A stretch of 64,000 nt of DNA, taken from the NCBI GenBank assembly GCA_016720115.1, contig JADJXT010000001.1, positions 1,753,085 through 1,817,084 on the forward strand. The letters run 5' to 3'. The notes under the pieces are model-generated. The model was not told where the DNA came from. It was given only the letters and a program-made list of their open reading frames with translations, and did not search any database. Below, in pieces: positions 1 through 8,955 of the stretch. The stretch is from Sphingomonadales bacterium. GTDB lineage: Bacteria; Pseudomonadota; Alphaproteobacteria; Sphingomonadales; Sphingomonadaceae. The first letter of the stretch is position 1. The number at the start of each line of letters is the position of its first letter. Both the position numbers and the translations under genes were made by a program.

Positions 1-168
1 GATCCGAAATTTGCGATGTCTGTTTTGCAGTATCTCAGAGGGCAACGTGTCGACGACCATCGTTTGCCGGAGATGCTGAACCAGTTCGAACGGCTATCCC
101 AAGAGACGGCGCGCTCCGAAATATTGTGCTGGCGCCTCGGCGCTACGCCTGTCTGGAAGGCAGGCTGA
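1..168 (+). CDS. 3' end of a gene of unknown function (start outside window)
   Basis: A reading frame is open from base 1 to a TGA at 166-168, giving 55 C-terminal residues that end in GATPVWKAG. The segment is soluble, charged and probably helical, with no motif I can name. Its stop overlaps the ATG of the next gene as TGATG, so the two are probably co-transcribed and translationally coupled. It may therefore work with the kinase-like protein that follows. I do not recognise the family. Confidence 0.6.
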   Translation, partial: DPKFAMSVLQYLRGQRVDDHRLPEMLNQFERLSQETARSEILCWRLGATPVWKAG

Positions 169-1547
169 TGCAACATCTGCCAACCCGTCTTGCCCTGCCG
201 ATCAAGTGCATCGTTGCTGCTGATGGAAGTTTGCTTGCTGCCGATTCGGCTGTGCGCAGGCTGCATTTCGGCAATAACGGTGTTGAGGGCGGCGTTTTGG
301 CTGTGCCGGGATTGCTCGAACTTGCGTCATTGTGCTGGCGCATCGGACTTCGCTTGGAACGCACCGTCTACATTGCGGACAAGGATCACGATCTTGAACT
401 TTGGGTAGAAGCCGAGAAACAGGAAAAGGCGGTGCATCTGTCAATCACTGGATGGCACGAGCGCGTCGCAACCTACCGCCCGACATTGCCCTTACCCCAA
501 GCGACGACGCATTTTGAATACCGAAGCGCGCTGCCTTCCATGCACGTCAATCGCAGCGGTATCATCTTGCAGGCTTCGGAATCGCTTGCGGACATATTGG
601 GCTGTTCAGCGATTGCGGAGCAGTTTGACGATCATTTTTCGATCGTCGGTTACAGCGAGGGCCTGATTTCCCTGCTTCAGCAAGAGGCCGAAATTCCGAA
701 CCGTATCGGGATTCAACACTTGTCTTCCAGCCGTGAGTGTTTTGCGCTTGTCGATATTATCCGTCTGGAAACGGAAGCAGTTGCAGGAGCCCGTCTGGTA
801 TTCCTGCTTAATGATGTCGCTCGGGCAGAAGCAGGTGCTGCGGAGGCGACGGCCCTGCCATCGCATTCGGGCATGGGGCTGGGGCGCCACTTCGCATCCG
901 CTGTGCGGCAGCCGCTCGGTCGGATACTTGCCAACGCCGAAACCATTGGCTCTGAACTCAACGGACCGATCCTTGAGCAATATTCGAGTTATGCGAAGGA
1001 TATCGCTTTGGCAGCGCGACATCTGTCGGAACTGGTGGGGGATCTTGAAGACCTTGATGCAATCGACAAACCCGATTTCAAGGTCGCAAAGGAGCCGGTC
1101 GAACTGGGTGACATAGCGCAGCGTGTCGCGGGCTTGTTGGCCCTGAAGGCTGCAGATCACCAGATCGAGCTTGTCGTTCCCGATCGAGAAACCAAAGGAC
1201 ATGTTATCGGCGAATTTCGACGGGTGCTGCAGATTGCCCTCAACCTGGTAGGCAATGCCATCCGCTATTCACCCGGCGGGAGCAAGGTCAGGATCGAAGT
1301 CGATCCCGCAGGGCCATCGATATCGGTAATCGACGAAGGGCCCGGAATTCCAGTGGAAGACCGCGAGAGGATTTTCACCAAATTCGAGCGACTGGGCCGC
1401 TTCGGTGACGGAGGCAGCGGACTTGGTCTTTACATTTCGCGCAAGCTGGCCCGGGCTATGGGCGGTGAGCTAAGTATCGGTGCAGGCGAGGGCGGCGGCG
1501 CGAATTTTACGCTCCGCCTGCCTCCGGCCCATCCTCAGTACAATTAG
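168..1547 (+). CDS. PAS/HATPase kinase-like protein lacking the H-box histidine
   Basis: 459 aa. I chose ATG 168 over GTG 126 because it forms a TGATG overlap with the upstream gene. Residues ~120-210 look PAS-like. A dimerisation-type helix pair follows, then a complete HATPase_c domain: N-box LNLVGNAIRYSPGG, G1 DEGPGIP, G2 GGSGLGLYIS. In the helix that normally carries SHELRTPL this protein reads SAVRQPL, so Ser replaces the phospho-accepting His. ATP binding looks intact but autophosphorylation should not be possible. DivL of Caulobacter, where Tyr replaces His, is a precedent for such a regulator. No signal peptide or membrane helix is evident, so it is probably cytoplasmic. It runs convergent with gltA and the stop codons overlap. 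The pathway cannot be read from the sequence. Confidence 0.85.
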   Translation: MQHLPTRLALPIKCIVAADGSLLAADSAVRRLHFGNNGVEGGVLAVPGLLELASLCWRIGLRLERTVYIADKDHDLELWVEAEKQEKAVHLSITGWHERVATYRPTLPLPQATTHFEYRSALPSMHVNRSGIILQASESLADILGCSAIAEQFDDHFSIVGYSEGLISLLQQEAEIPNRIGIQHLSSSRECFALVDIIRLETEAVAGARLVFLLNDVARAEAGAAEATALPSHSGMGLGRHFASAVRQPLGRILANAETIGSELNGPILEQYSSYAKDIALAARHLSELVGDLEDLDAIDKPDFKVAKEPVELGDIAQRVAGLLALKAADHQIELVVPDRETKGHVIGEFRRVLQIALNLVGNAIRYSPGGSKVRIEVDPAGPSISVIDEGPGIPVEDRERIFTKFERLGRFGDGGSGLGLYISRKLARAMGGELSIGAGEGGGANFTLRLPPAHPQYN

Positions 1548-2845
1548 CGCTTTTCAACCGGCAGGTAAGTACGAGCTGTCGGACCAGTGTAAAGCTGGCG
1601 CGGACGGCCGATTTTCTGGCCGGGATCCGAAATCATTTCATTCCACTGTGCGACCCAGCCAACGGTGCGGGCAAGCGCGAACAGCACGGTGAACATCGTG
1701 GTCGGGAAACCAATCGCCGAAAGAATGATGCCCGAATAGAAATCGACGTTCGGGAACAGCTTCTTTTCGATGAAATAGGGATCGTTCAGTGCCATTTCTT
1801 CAAGCTGCATTGCGACTTCGAAGATTGGGTCGTTGACCTTCAGCGCTGCGAGAACTTCGCGCACCGTCTTCTGCATCACCGTCGCGCGCGGATCATAATT
1901 TTTATACACGCGGTGGCCAAAGCCCATCAGGCGGAACGGATCATTCTTGTCCTTGGCGCGGGCGATATAGTGCGGAATCTTGTCGGGCGTACCGATTTCG
2001 CGCAGCATATTGAGCGCGGCTTCGTTGGCACCGCCATGCGCCGGGCCCCAAAGGCAGGCGATACCGGCTGCGATGCAGGCAAAGGGATTGGCGCCCGACG
2101 AACCGGCAAGGCGAACTGTCGAGGTTGACGCGTTCTGCTCATGGTCGGCATGCAGGATGAAAATACGGTCCAGTGCCTTCTCTACTGCGGGAATAACTTC
2201 ATATTCCTCGGCAGGAACACCAAAGGTCATGCGCAGGAAGTTGCCTGTGTAAGACAGCTTGTTGTCCGGATAGATGAACGGCTGACCAACCGAATATTTG
2301 TAAGCCATCGCAGCAATGGTCGGCATTTTCGCGATCAGTCGGTGGCTGGCGATCTTGCGCTGTACCGGATCGGCGATATCGGTTGAGTCATGGTAGAAGG
2401 CGGAGAGCGCACCGACCACGCCGCACATGATTGCCATCGGGTGCGCGTCACGGCGGAAACCGCGGTAAAAGGTCGAAAGCTGCTCATGCAGCATCGTGTG
2501 ACGAGAGATTGTGTAGCTGAAGTCGCTAAGTTCCTGCTTCGATGGCAGTTCGCCGTTGAGCAGCAGGTAAGAGACTTCCATGAAGCTGGACTGCTCCGAC
2601 AGTTCCTCGATCGAGTAGCCGCGGTGCAGCAACACACCCTGATCGCCGTCGATATAGGTCAATTGCGATTCACAGCTTGCCGTTGAGGTGAAGCCGGGGT
2701 CGAAGGTGAAGCAATCGGTCTGGCCGTATAATTTGCGGATATCCAGAACATCCGGACCCACAGTCCCCGATATGACGGGCAGTTCGACCTGCTGGTCACC
2801 CAAGTTTAGAGTCGCAACCTTATTAGTCATTTGCGTTCCATTCAC
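1544..2845 (-). CDS. gltA: Citrate synthase
   Basis: 433 aa, the normal length of type II (hexameric, Gram-negative) citrate synthase. It condenses oxaloacetate and acetyl-CoA in the TCA cycle. Active-site segments are present: HADHEQNAST (His), FGHRVYKNYDPRA (His) and NVDFYSG (Asp). The start could be 2845 (MNGTQM) or 2830 (MTNKVA); neither has a strong ribosome-binding site. The TAA stop overlaps the stop of the convergent kinase-like gene, leaving no room for a terminator. The divergent 265-bp gap to comEC probably holds promoters for both genes. Confidence 0.96.
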   Translation of the reverse strand: MNGTQMTNKVATLNLGDQQVELPVISGTVGPDVLDIRKLYGQTDCFTFDPGFTSTASCESQLTYIDGDQGVLLHRGYSIEELSEQSSFMEVSYLLLNGELPSKQELSDFSYTISRHTMLHEQLSTFYRGFRRDAHPMAIMCGVVGALSAFYHDSTDIADPVQRKIASHRLIAKMPTIAAMAYKYSVGQPFIYPDNKLSYTGNFLRMTFGVPAEEYEVIPAVEKALDRIFILHADHEQNASTSTVRLAGSSGANPFACIAAGIACLWGPAHGGANEAALNMLREIGTPDKIPHYIARAKDKNDPFRLMGFGHRVYKNYDPRATVMQKTVREVLAALKVNDPIFEVAMQLEEMALNDPYFIEKKLFPNVDFYSGIILSAIGFPTTMFTVLFALARTVGWVAQWNEMISDPGQKIGRPRQLYTGPTARTYLPVEKR

Positions 2846-3110
2846 TCATTTGGCCGGGGAAAGCCGATTCTGTAAAACTCGTGCAAAACTGCCAAAATAT
2901 CTTTCTTTTTTATGGCTTTGGCAGCCGTGCCCGAGGCGGGAGACGAAAATGGCGACACGGATCGAGTGCAGCTCGCCCATGCCCCCTGTCGGCGCCTCAT
3001 TGCGCAGTTTTCGCGGGCGCGTCAAGGGCGTCAGATTCGGCTTGTTCAAGCCTGAATTTGAAGGATAAAGAAGCGGGTGGTGGCGTAATGGCAGATGATT
3101 GGCCACATAA

Positions 3111-5336
3111 ATGCTCGCCGCTGATATTTATCCCTCAACCCATGCGTCCGCCCATACGGTCGATGAAGAGACGCACCGCTTTCAGTTGCTGGAAAACTGG
3201 CTGGAGCAAGAACGGGAAGCGTTGCCATTGTTTGTCCCGGTTGCGTTGGGCTGCGGCATCGCATTCTGGCAAATTTACGGAACATCAATTTGGTTGGCAC
3301 TTTACGCAGCCTGCATGGGTATTGCTCTCTGCGGATTTGCACTGAAAAATACGCTGCGCATGGCGCGGATATTGATTCTGGGATCGATGCTCGTTGCGCT
3401 CGGATTCTCTACAATCTCGCTGAAATCGGCGTGGCGAGGCGCCAAGCAGATCGATGCGCCGTGGATTGGAGTCATTCACGGCAGGATAGAAGGCGTTGAG
3501 GATGTCTCCGCCCGCGGTCTGCTGCGATACAGCATAGGTGTTGGCGGGAATGGCGACTTGCCTGCCGTCGTCAGGGTGAATGTCGAAAAGGCAGATATGG
3601 GTAACCAATTCGCGTCGGGCGACGCCATCTCGGTCAAAGTCCGCCTCATGCCACCGCCGGGGCCGGCACTTCCTGGCGGCTATGACTTTGCCCGAACGGC
3701 CTGGTTTGAAGGCATCGGCGCGACAGGTCGGGCGCTGGAGCCGCCCCGGCTGATCGAACGTGCCGCGAAGAGTGGGGATAGCTGGAACAGCGCGCGCAAC
3801 CGGCTGTCGGCAAAAATTCAGAAAGCCCTTGGCGCAGAGACCGGACCGATTGGCAGCGCGCTGCTCGTCGGTGCGCGCGGGGCCATTGATGAGAGCGATG
3901 CGGAAGCGCTGCGAAACTCGGGAATGGCGCACTTGCTGTCGGTCAGCGGACTGCACGTGACCGCGATCGTTGGCGCCAGCTTTGTGCTGGCTGCCGCATT
4001 GCTTTCCCTATGGCCCTGGTTCGCGCTGCGCGTGCGTGTTCCGCTGGTTGCTGCGGGATTTTCCGCGCTGGTCGCAATATTCTACACGCTGCTGACGGGC
4101 GCTGAAGTTCCGACGGTTCGCGCCTGTTTTGCAGCGCTGGCGATACTGGCCGCGCTGGCATTGGGCCGTGAAGCATTGTCGTTGCGTCTGCTGGCTGCTG
4201 GCGCGACATTTGTCCTCCTGTTCTGGCCCGAAGCGCTGGCAGGGCCCAGTTTCCAGCTCAGTTTTGCTGCCGTGGCAACAATCATTGTGTTGCACGCCAG
4301 CCCGTTTGTGCGGGGCCTGACCGCCCGCCGTGAGCAGGCGGTGGTGATGCGGTGGTTGCGCGGTTTGGCAATGCTTCTGATTACCGGGCTGGCCATCGAA
4401 CTGGTTTTGGCACCTATTGCGCTGTTCCACTTTCACAAGAGCGGACTTTATGGCGCGTTGGCCAACATCGTTGCCATACCGTTGACCACCTTCGTCATCA
4501 TGCCTGCCGAGCTTTTGGGACTGTTCGCCGACCTTGTGTATTCGGGTTGGGGCGCGCCATTCTGGTGGCTTGCCGCAAAAGGTATCGGCAGCATAATCTG
4601 GATTGCGCATGCGGTAAGTTCTGCCCCCGGAGCAGTAGCCTATCTGCCTGAAATGCCGGTATGGGCCTTTGGAACAACGATATTGTCAGCGTTCGTTGTC
4701 GCAGCATTCCGCACGAAATGGCGATGGGTGGCAATGTTGCCGTTGATGGCAGCAACATTTGCCATGCTGTCCGCACCGCGGCCCGATATGCTTCTGACAG
4801 GAGACGGGCAACATCTGGCTGTTATTTACGATGGCGGCAAACTCGCCCTGTTGCGTTCACGCGCAGGCGACTATTCCCGAACCATTCTGGGGGAGACAGC
4901 GGCGGTTGGCGAGCAGGCGGTCGATCTGGATGACATGCCGGGCGCCATTTGCAATCCGGATGCCTGCGCCTTCGTGTTGCAAAAGGACGGGCGCAATTGG
5001 AGCATCCTTGCCTTGCGCTCAAACCATATGATTCCGGCAATGGAGCTATCGGCCGCCTGCAGGCGGGCCGATATTGTTTTTAGCGCGCGCAGACTGCCTT
5101 GGGGCTGTAAGCCGCGATGGCTGAAAGCGGACAAGGCGCTGCTGGAACGAACCGGCGGTCTGGCATTCTACATGCAGGAGGCGCGCGTAGATACCGTTGC
5201 CGAGGACAACGCCCATCACCCCTGGTCAATCTATTCGGACGAGCGGCTTCGTTTGCTGGCAGACAGAAGGGCAAAAGAAAAAGCGGCGAGAAAGGCCCCG
5301 CCGCTTTTGAAAAATGATATGCCGAAACCTCAATGA
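3111..5336 (+). CDS. comEC: ComEC/Rec2-family DNA uptake channel
   Basis: 741 aa inner-membrane protein. Hydrophobic segments at ~45-110 flank a DUF4131-type periplasmic region. A multi-helix Competence domain follows (~250-540) with the typical GMAHLLSVSGLHVT motif. Family role: passage of single-stranded DNA across the inner membrane in natural transformation. The last ~190 residues are soluble but show no HxHxDH motif, so the metallo-beta-lactamase domain of longer ComEC proteins is absent. It faces lexA convergently with a 7-nt stop overlap. Together with dprA at 48.7 kb it hints at competence. The start at 3111 is chosen by ORF length; no strong ribosome-binding site is visible. Confidence 0.9.
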   Translation: MLAADIYPSTHASAHTVDEETHRFQLLENWLEQEREALPLFVPVALGCGIAFWQIYGTSIWLALYAACMGIALCGFALKNTLRMARILILGSMLVALGFSTISLKSAWRGAKQIDAPWIGVIHGRIEGVEDVSARGLLRYSIGVGGNGDLPAVVRVNVEKADMGNQFASGDAISVKVRLMPPPGPALPGGYDFARTAWFEGIGATGRALEPPRLIERAAKSGDSWNSARNRLSAKIQKALGAETGPIGSALLVGARGAIDESDAEALRNSGMAHLLSVSGLHVTAIVGASFVLAAALLSLWPWFALRVRVPLVAAGFSALVAIFYTLLTGAEVPTVRACFAALAILAALALGREALSLRLLAAGATFVLLFWPEALAGPSFQLSFAAVATIIVLHASPFVRGLTARREQAVVMRWLRGLAMLLITGLAIELVLAPIALFHFHKSGLYGALANIVAIPLTTFVIMPAELLGLFADLVYSGWGAPFWWLAAKGIGSIIWIAHAVSSAPGAVAYLPEMPVWAFGTTILSAFVVAAFRTKWRWVAMLPLMAATFAMLSAPRPDMLLTGDGQHLAVIYDGGKLALLRSRAGDYSRTILGETAAVGEQAVDLDDMPGAICNPDACAFVLQKDGRNWSILALRSNHMIPAMELSAACRRADIVFSARRLPWGCKPRWLKADKALLERTGGLAFYMQEARVDTVAEDNAHHPWSIYSDERLRLLADRRAKEKAARKAPPLLKNDMPKPQ

Positions 5337-6034
5337 TAGCGACGAAGCAATCCGGCGAGCCGTCCCTGCACTTCAACCTCGTTCGCGTCATAATATTGCG
5401 GGTCATAGCTGCTGTTCGCGGGATCGAGCCGGATGCGCCCATTTTCGCGGCGGAGGTATTTGAGCGTCGCCTCTTCACCGCGCACCAGCGCCACAACGAT
5501 TTCGCCATCGCGCGCCGTCTGCGTCTTGCGGATCAGGGCGTAGTCGCCATCGAGAATGCCGGCCTCGACCATTGAATCTCCCGATACTTCGAGCGCATAA
5601 TGCTCACCCGAACCCAGCAGCGCCAAGGGCACCGATAGCGAGTTCTGGCCTTCCAGTGCCTCGATCGGAACGCCTGCCGCGATCTTGCCATGCAGGGGGA
5701 TTTCGATGACGTCATTGGCAGCGACCGGCAAAGTCTTTTGCGGGGCAGGGCGATGTTCGCTGATGCTGACCACCTTGTTGTTGACGGCTTCATCCTTCGA
5801 AAGACCGCGAGCCGAACCGCCATCGGGCATCTTGACCACTTCGAGCGCGCGGGCACGGTTGGCGAGGCGACGGAGAAAACCGCGTTCTTCCAAGGCGCCG
5901 ATCAGGCGGTGGACGCCCGATTTGCTCTTGAGATCGAGCGCTTCTTTCATTTCCTCGAAAGATGGAGAAATACCTGTCGCTTCGAGGCGTTCGTGGATGA
6001 ACATCAGGAGCGAGTGCTGCTTGGCGGTCAACAT
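5330..6034 (-). CDS. lexA: LexA SOS repressor
   Basis: 234 aa from the MLTAKQ start, the usual LexA N-terminus; an in-frame ATG at 6046 would add four residues. It has an N-terminal winged helix (LLMFIHERLEATGISPSFEEM) and a C-terminal S24 autoprotease domain. The Ala-Gly self-cleavage site is in KIAAGVP, the catalytic Ser in VSGDSMVEAG and the Lys in EATLKYLRR. LexA represses DNA-repair genes until RecA filaments trigger cleavage. A consensus alphaproteobacterial operator lies 20 nt upstream of this start, indicating autoregulation. Confidence 0.96.
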   Translation of the reverse strand: MLTAKQHSLLMFIHERLEATGISPSFEEMKEALDLKSKSGVHRLIGALEERGFLRRLANRARALEVVKMPDGGSARGLSKDEAVNNKVVSISEHRPAPQKTLPVAANDVIEIPLHGKIAAGVPIEALEGQNSLSVPLALLGSGEHYALEVSGDSMVEAGILDGDYALIRKTQTARDGEIVVALVRGEEATLKYLRRENGRIRLDPANSSYDPQYYDANEVEVQGRLAGLLRRYH

Positions 6035-6053
6035 GGTTTGTTCCAATGCTGTT

Positions 6054-6068
6054 GAACAGATGTGGAAC
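6054..6068 (-). promoter_or_regulatory. LexA operator (SOS box) of lexA
   Basis: On the plus strand the sequence is GAAC-N7-GAAC, so it is GTTC-N7-GTTC in the lexA direction. This matches the alphaproteobacterial LexA box exactly. It lies just upstream of lexA, as expected for an autoregulated repressor. Confidence 0.85.
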
Positions 6069-6119
6069 GATTAGGAAACAAATAGGGTGGTTGTCAAGAG
6101 GCCGTCATTCAGAAGAATT

Positions 6120-7301
6120 CTAGCTATGTAACGGGTAGTAGGGCACTTCACCGTGGGCAGGAGTGAATCCGACATCGGCAGGGCGTATTATCAAGGCATT
6201 AGCGCTCGAGAGCGCAGCCAGCATGGCACTGTCGTTGACGCCCACGGGTGTCAAAACGCCATCGACAAGCCTTGCGCGCAGATGGTCGGTTCGCGGCCCA
6301 TTGGGCGGCAGATCCACGCCTGTTTTCGCGGTGAGTCGCTGCGGCAACGGGTCTGCCGCACCGGACAGATGCGCGATCAGCGGGCGCAGATAGAGCATGG
6401 CGGTGACAAAGGCCGAAACCGGATTGCCGGGCAGGCCGAGCGCCACCGCGTCGCCCAGACGGCCCGCAATCACGGGTTTTCCGGGGCGCATCGCGATTTT
6501 CCAGAAAACGATTTCGCCCCCAGCGGCCTTCAGGGCAGGCACGATCAGGTCGTGATCGCCAACCGACGCGCCGCCGGTGGTGACGATGATGTCATGTCCG
6601 GACAATGCCGCAAACTGTGCCGTCAGCGCCTCCAGATTATCCGCTACTGCCGGAAACTCGTTCAATTCCACCGGAAGCCCGCGCAGCATCGCGGCCAGCA
6701 TCACGCCGTTGGAGGCCGGAATCTGGTCCTCGGCACAGGCCTGCCCGGGGGCAACCAGCTCATCGCCGGTCGAAACCAGCGCCACCTTCAGCCGCCGCCG
6801 AACCGCCAGTTCGCCATGGCCTGCCATCGCCGCGAGCGCGATATGCCGTGCGTGCAGCTCGGCCCCCTTCGGAACGACGACCGTGCCTTGCCGGAAATCC
6901 CCGCCCGCTTCTCGCACATTCTGCCCGGCCTTTTTGGGGGCATCGCCGGTCAGCGTGACGATATCGCCATCGCGCGCGACATTTTCCTGGATGATGACGG
7001 TATCGGCGCCTTCGGGAACAAGCGCACCGGTGAAGATGCGCACGGCCTGCCCGGCACCGACAACACCGGCAAAGCGGCGGCCCGCCGCGCTTTCACCGAT
7101 CAGATTCCACGGCCCGGCGCCATCGGCGTGGCGGATGGCATAGCCATCCATCGCTGAAAGATCGCGGGCCGGTTGCGTGCGCAGCGCCACTATGTCCGCC
7201 GCTGCCCAGCGCCCAGCCGCGTCGGCAAGCGGAACGGTTTCCACCGCGACCGGTTCCTTCAGCGCGAAAATCCGCGCCTGCGCTTCCTCGACGCTGATCA
7301 T
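6120..7301 (-). CDS. moeA: Molybdopterin molybdotransferase MoeA
   Basis: 393 aa, normal length. MoeA inserts molybdate into adenylylated molybdopterin in the last step of Moco synthesis. Seen motifs: DLSAMDGYAIR in the N-terminal domain, STGDELVAPGQ at the start of the MoCF-like domain, VTTGGASVGDHD, and GLPGNPVSAFVT. The C-terminal beta-barrel (MoeA_C) is present. Its ATG overlaps the moaC stop by 4 nt (ATGA), so moaC-moeA form a coupled pair. lexA starts ~85 bp downstream on the same strand. Confidence 0.95.
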   Translation of the reverse strand: MISVEEAQARIFALKEPVAVETVPLADAAGRWAAADIVALRTQPARDLSAMDGYAIRHADGAGPWNLIGESAAGRRFAGVVGAGQAVRIFTGALVPEGADTVIIQENVARDGDIVTLTGDAPKKAGQNVREAGGDFRQGTVVVPKGAELHARHIALAAMAGHGELAVRRRLKVALVSTGDELVAPGQACAEDQIPASNGVMLAAMLRGLPVELNEFPAVADNLEALTAQFAALSGHDIIVTTGGASVGDHDLIVPALKAAGGEIVFWKIAMRPGKPVIAGRLGDAVALGLPGNPVSAFVTAMLYLRPLIAHLSGAADPLPQRLTAKTGVDLPPNGPRTDHLRARLVDGVLTPVGVNDSAMLAALSSANALIIRPADVGFTPAHGEVPYYPLHS

Positions 7302-7768
7302 GCGGCGCTCCAGTCGCCCGATTTGCCGCCGCTCTTGGAAAGCAGCCGCACACCTGAAATTACCATGCCCTTGTCGACGGCCTTCGCCATATCATAGATG
7401 GTGAGCAGCGCGACTGAGGCGGCGGTCAACGCCTCCATCTCGACCCCTGTCTGCCCGGAGAGGCGGGCGAGGGCGGTGACGCGGATGCCGCCCGCTTCAA
7501 AATCGAAATCCACTGCAACCTTGGAGAGTGCGAGCGGATGGCAGAGCGGGATGAGATCGCTGGTCCTTTTTGCCGCCATGATGCCCGCAATCCGTGCGGT
7601 GGCGAGGACATCGCCCTTCTTTACCGCACCTTCGCGGATCGCCGCCAGCGCCTCTGCAGACATGACGATGTGCCCTTCGGCAACGGCTTCGCGGATGGTG
7701 GCATTTTTGGCGGAAATATCGACCATCGCGGCGTTGCCCGCTTCGTCGAGGTGGGAGAGTTTGGTCAT
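7298..7768 (-). CDS. moaC: Cyclic pyranopterin monophosphate synthase MoaC
   Basis: 156 aa when started at MTKLSHLDE, the normal MoaC N-terminus; the frame stays open upstream but without family similarity. With MoaA it converts GTP to cyclic pyranopterin monophosphate, the first step of molybdenum-cofactor synthesis. Motifs: RTSDLIPLCHPLALS, TGVEMEALTAAS and the catalytic-lysine segment KSGGKSGDW at the C-terminus. Its stop overlaps the moeA start. Confidence 0.94.
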   Translation of the reverse strand: MTKLSHLDEAGNAAMVDISAKNATIREAVAEGHIVMSAEALAAIREGAVKKGDVLATARIAGIMAAKRTSDLIPLCHPLALSKVAVDFDFEAGGIRVTALARLSGQTGVEMEALTAASVALLTIYDMAKAVDKGMVISGVRLLSKSGGKSGDWSAA

Positions 7769-8175
7769 GTCAGTGCTAATGCCTCGGGCGGGGTCTGGAG
7801 TCGAGATATTGTGCAATTCAGGTTCACCCGAGGCCGCGAAGATGGCAGCTTAAATTTGCGCTTTGCGCATTTACCCCTGCACGGCGTCAAGTTTGACCTG
7901 TGCTTAAGATAGAAATCGGCTTTTTCCGAAAATCGCTGCCATCTTCGTGGCTTCGTGTGAAACAAATATAGCGAAGGCGAGGGGGGGGGGGAACTCGTGA
8001 TTATGTCACCCGAAGCACCGAAGCACCGAAGAACCAAAGACGCTGGCGTCAGCCAGCATGGTCATTTGCTACGGCAAGGCTTTGGATGAACAATTTATCA
8101 AAACTGCGCTTCGCGCGAATCGCGTCCCCTTCGGTTCTTCGGTGCTTCGGGTGACATCCTTATCGCAGCAAAAAA
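7769..8175. other. 407-bp intergenic stretch with repeats, no gene
   Basis: No credible ORF. The stretch is more AT-rich than its surroundings. It holds an 11-G tract at 7981-7991, a small hairpin near 8043-8058 (GCTGGCGTCAGCCAGC) and the long inverted repeat listed separately. It separates trpC from moaC and presumably contains the trpC terminator and the moaC promoter. Confidence 0.6.
8003..8157. repeat. Long inverted repeat (perfect 21-nt arms)
   Basis: 8003-8023 is the exact reverse complement of 8137-8157. The pairing extends inward to GAAGAACC apart from one extra copy of the 8-mer CACCGAAG in the left arm, a tandem duplication. The arms enclose ~110 bp containing a further small hairpin. 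This looks like a palindromic intergenic element rather than a simple terminator, because the arms are long and no T-tract follows. Whether it is present elsewhere in the genome cannot be seen here. Confidence 0.7.
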
Positions 8176-8955
8176 CTAAGCCCCGGTCAGCAACGCCTTT
8201 GTAGCCGCCTCGACATCGGCTTGACGCATCAGGCTTTCGCCCACCAGAAAGGTCCACACCCCGCTCTGCGCCATCCGCAGGCAATCGGCGTGGCTGACAA
8301 TGCCGCTTTCGCATACCAGTAAGACCTCGTCGGGAACCATCCCCGCCAACCTTTCGGTAGTGCCAAGATCGACCTCGAACGTCTTGAGGTTGCGGTTGTT
8401 CACCCCGATCAGCCGCGTTTGAAGGCGGGTCAGCGCGCGTTCCATTTCCGCCTCGTCATGCACCTCGACCAGCACGTCGAGGCTGTGCTCGCGTGCAGCC
8501 GCCTCGATCTCCGCCATTTCGGCATCTTCCAGCGCGGCGACGATGATCAGGATCGCATCCGCCCCCATCGCCCGCGCTTCCGCGCATTGCCAGGGATCGA
8601 CCATGAAATCCTTGCGGATCACCGGCAGGTCGCACGCCGCGCGCGCGGCGATCAGAAAATCCTCATGCCCCTGAAAATAAGGCGCATCGGTCAGCACCGA
8701 AAGGCAGGCGGCACCCCCGGCCTGATAGGCGCGGGCATGGGCGGGCGGATTGAAATCGGCGCGGATCAGGCCCTTCGACGGGCTTGCCTTCTTGATCTCT
8801 GCGATCAGCGCAAAGCCGGTTTCAGCCTTGGCGCGCAGTGCCGCCTCAAACCCGCGCACAGACGTCGGGGCGGGCCAGTGAGAAAGGCCCAGCGGTTTGC
8901 GTTGCGCAACTTCGGTGCGCTTGGTCACGCAGATTTCGGTGAGTTTGTCGGCCAT
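8176..8955 (-). CDS. trpC: Indole-3-glycerol phosphate synthase
   Basis: 259 aa TIM-barrel enzyme that closes the indole ring in tryptophan synthesis. Seen: EIKKASPSKG with the catalytic Lys, RKDFMVDPWQ, GVNNRNLKTFEVD and VCESGIVS. The start MADKLTEI is taken because its ATG overlaps the trpD stop as TGATG; the frame stays open further upstream. It is the last gene of the ppiD-trpE-G-D-C run. TrpF, TrpB and TrpA are not in the window. Confidence 0.95.
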   Translation of the reverse strand: MADKLTEICVTKRTEVAQRKPLGLSHWPAPTSVRGFEAALRAKAETGFALIAEIKKASPSKGLIRADFNPPAHARAYQAGGAACLSVLTDAPYFQGHEDFLIAARAACDLPVIRKDFMVDPWQCAEARAMGADAILIIVAALEDAEMAEIEAAAREHSLDVLVEVHDEAEMERALTRLQTRLIGVNNRNLKTFEVDLGTTERLAGMVPDEVLLVCESGIVSHADCLRMAQSGVWTFLVGESLMRQADVEAATKALLTGA

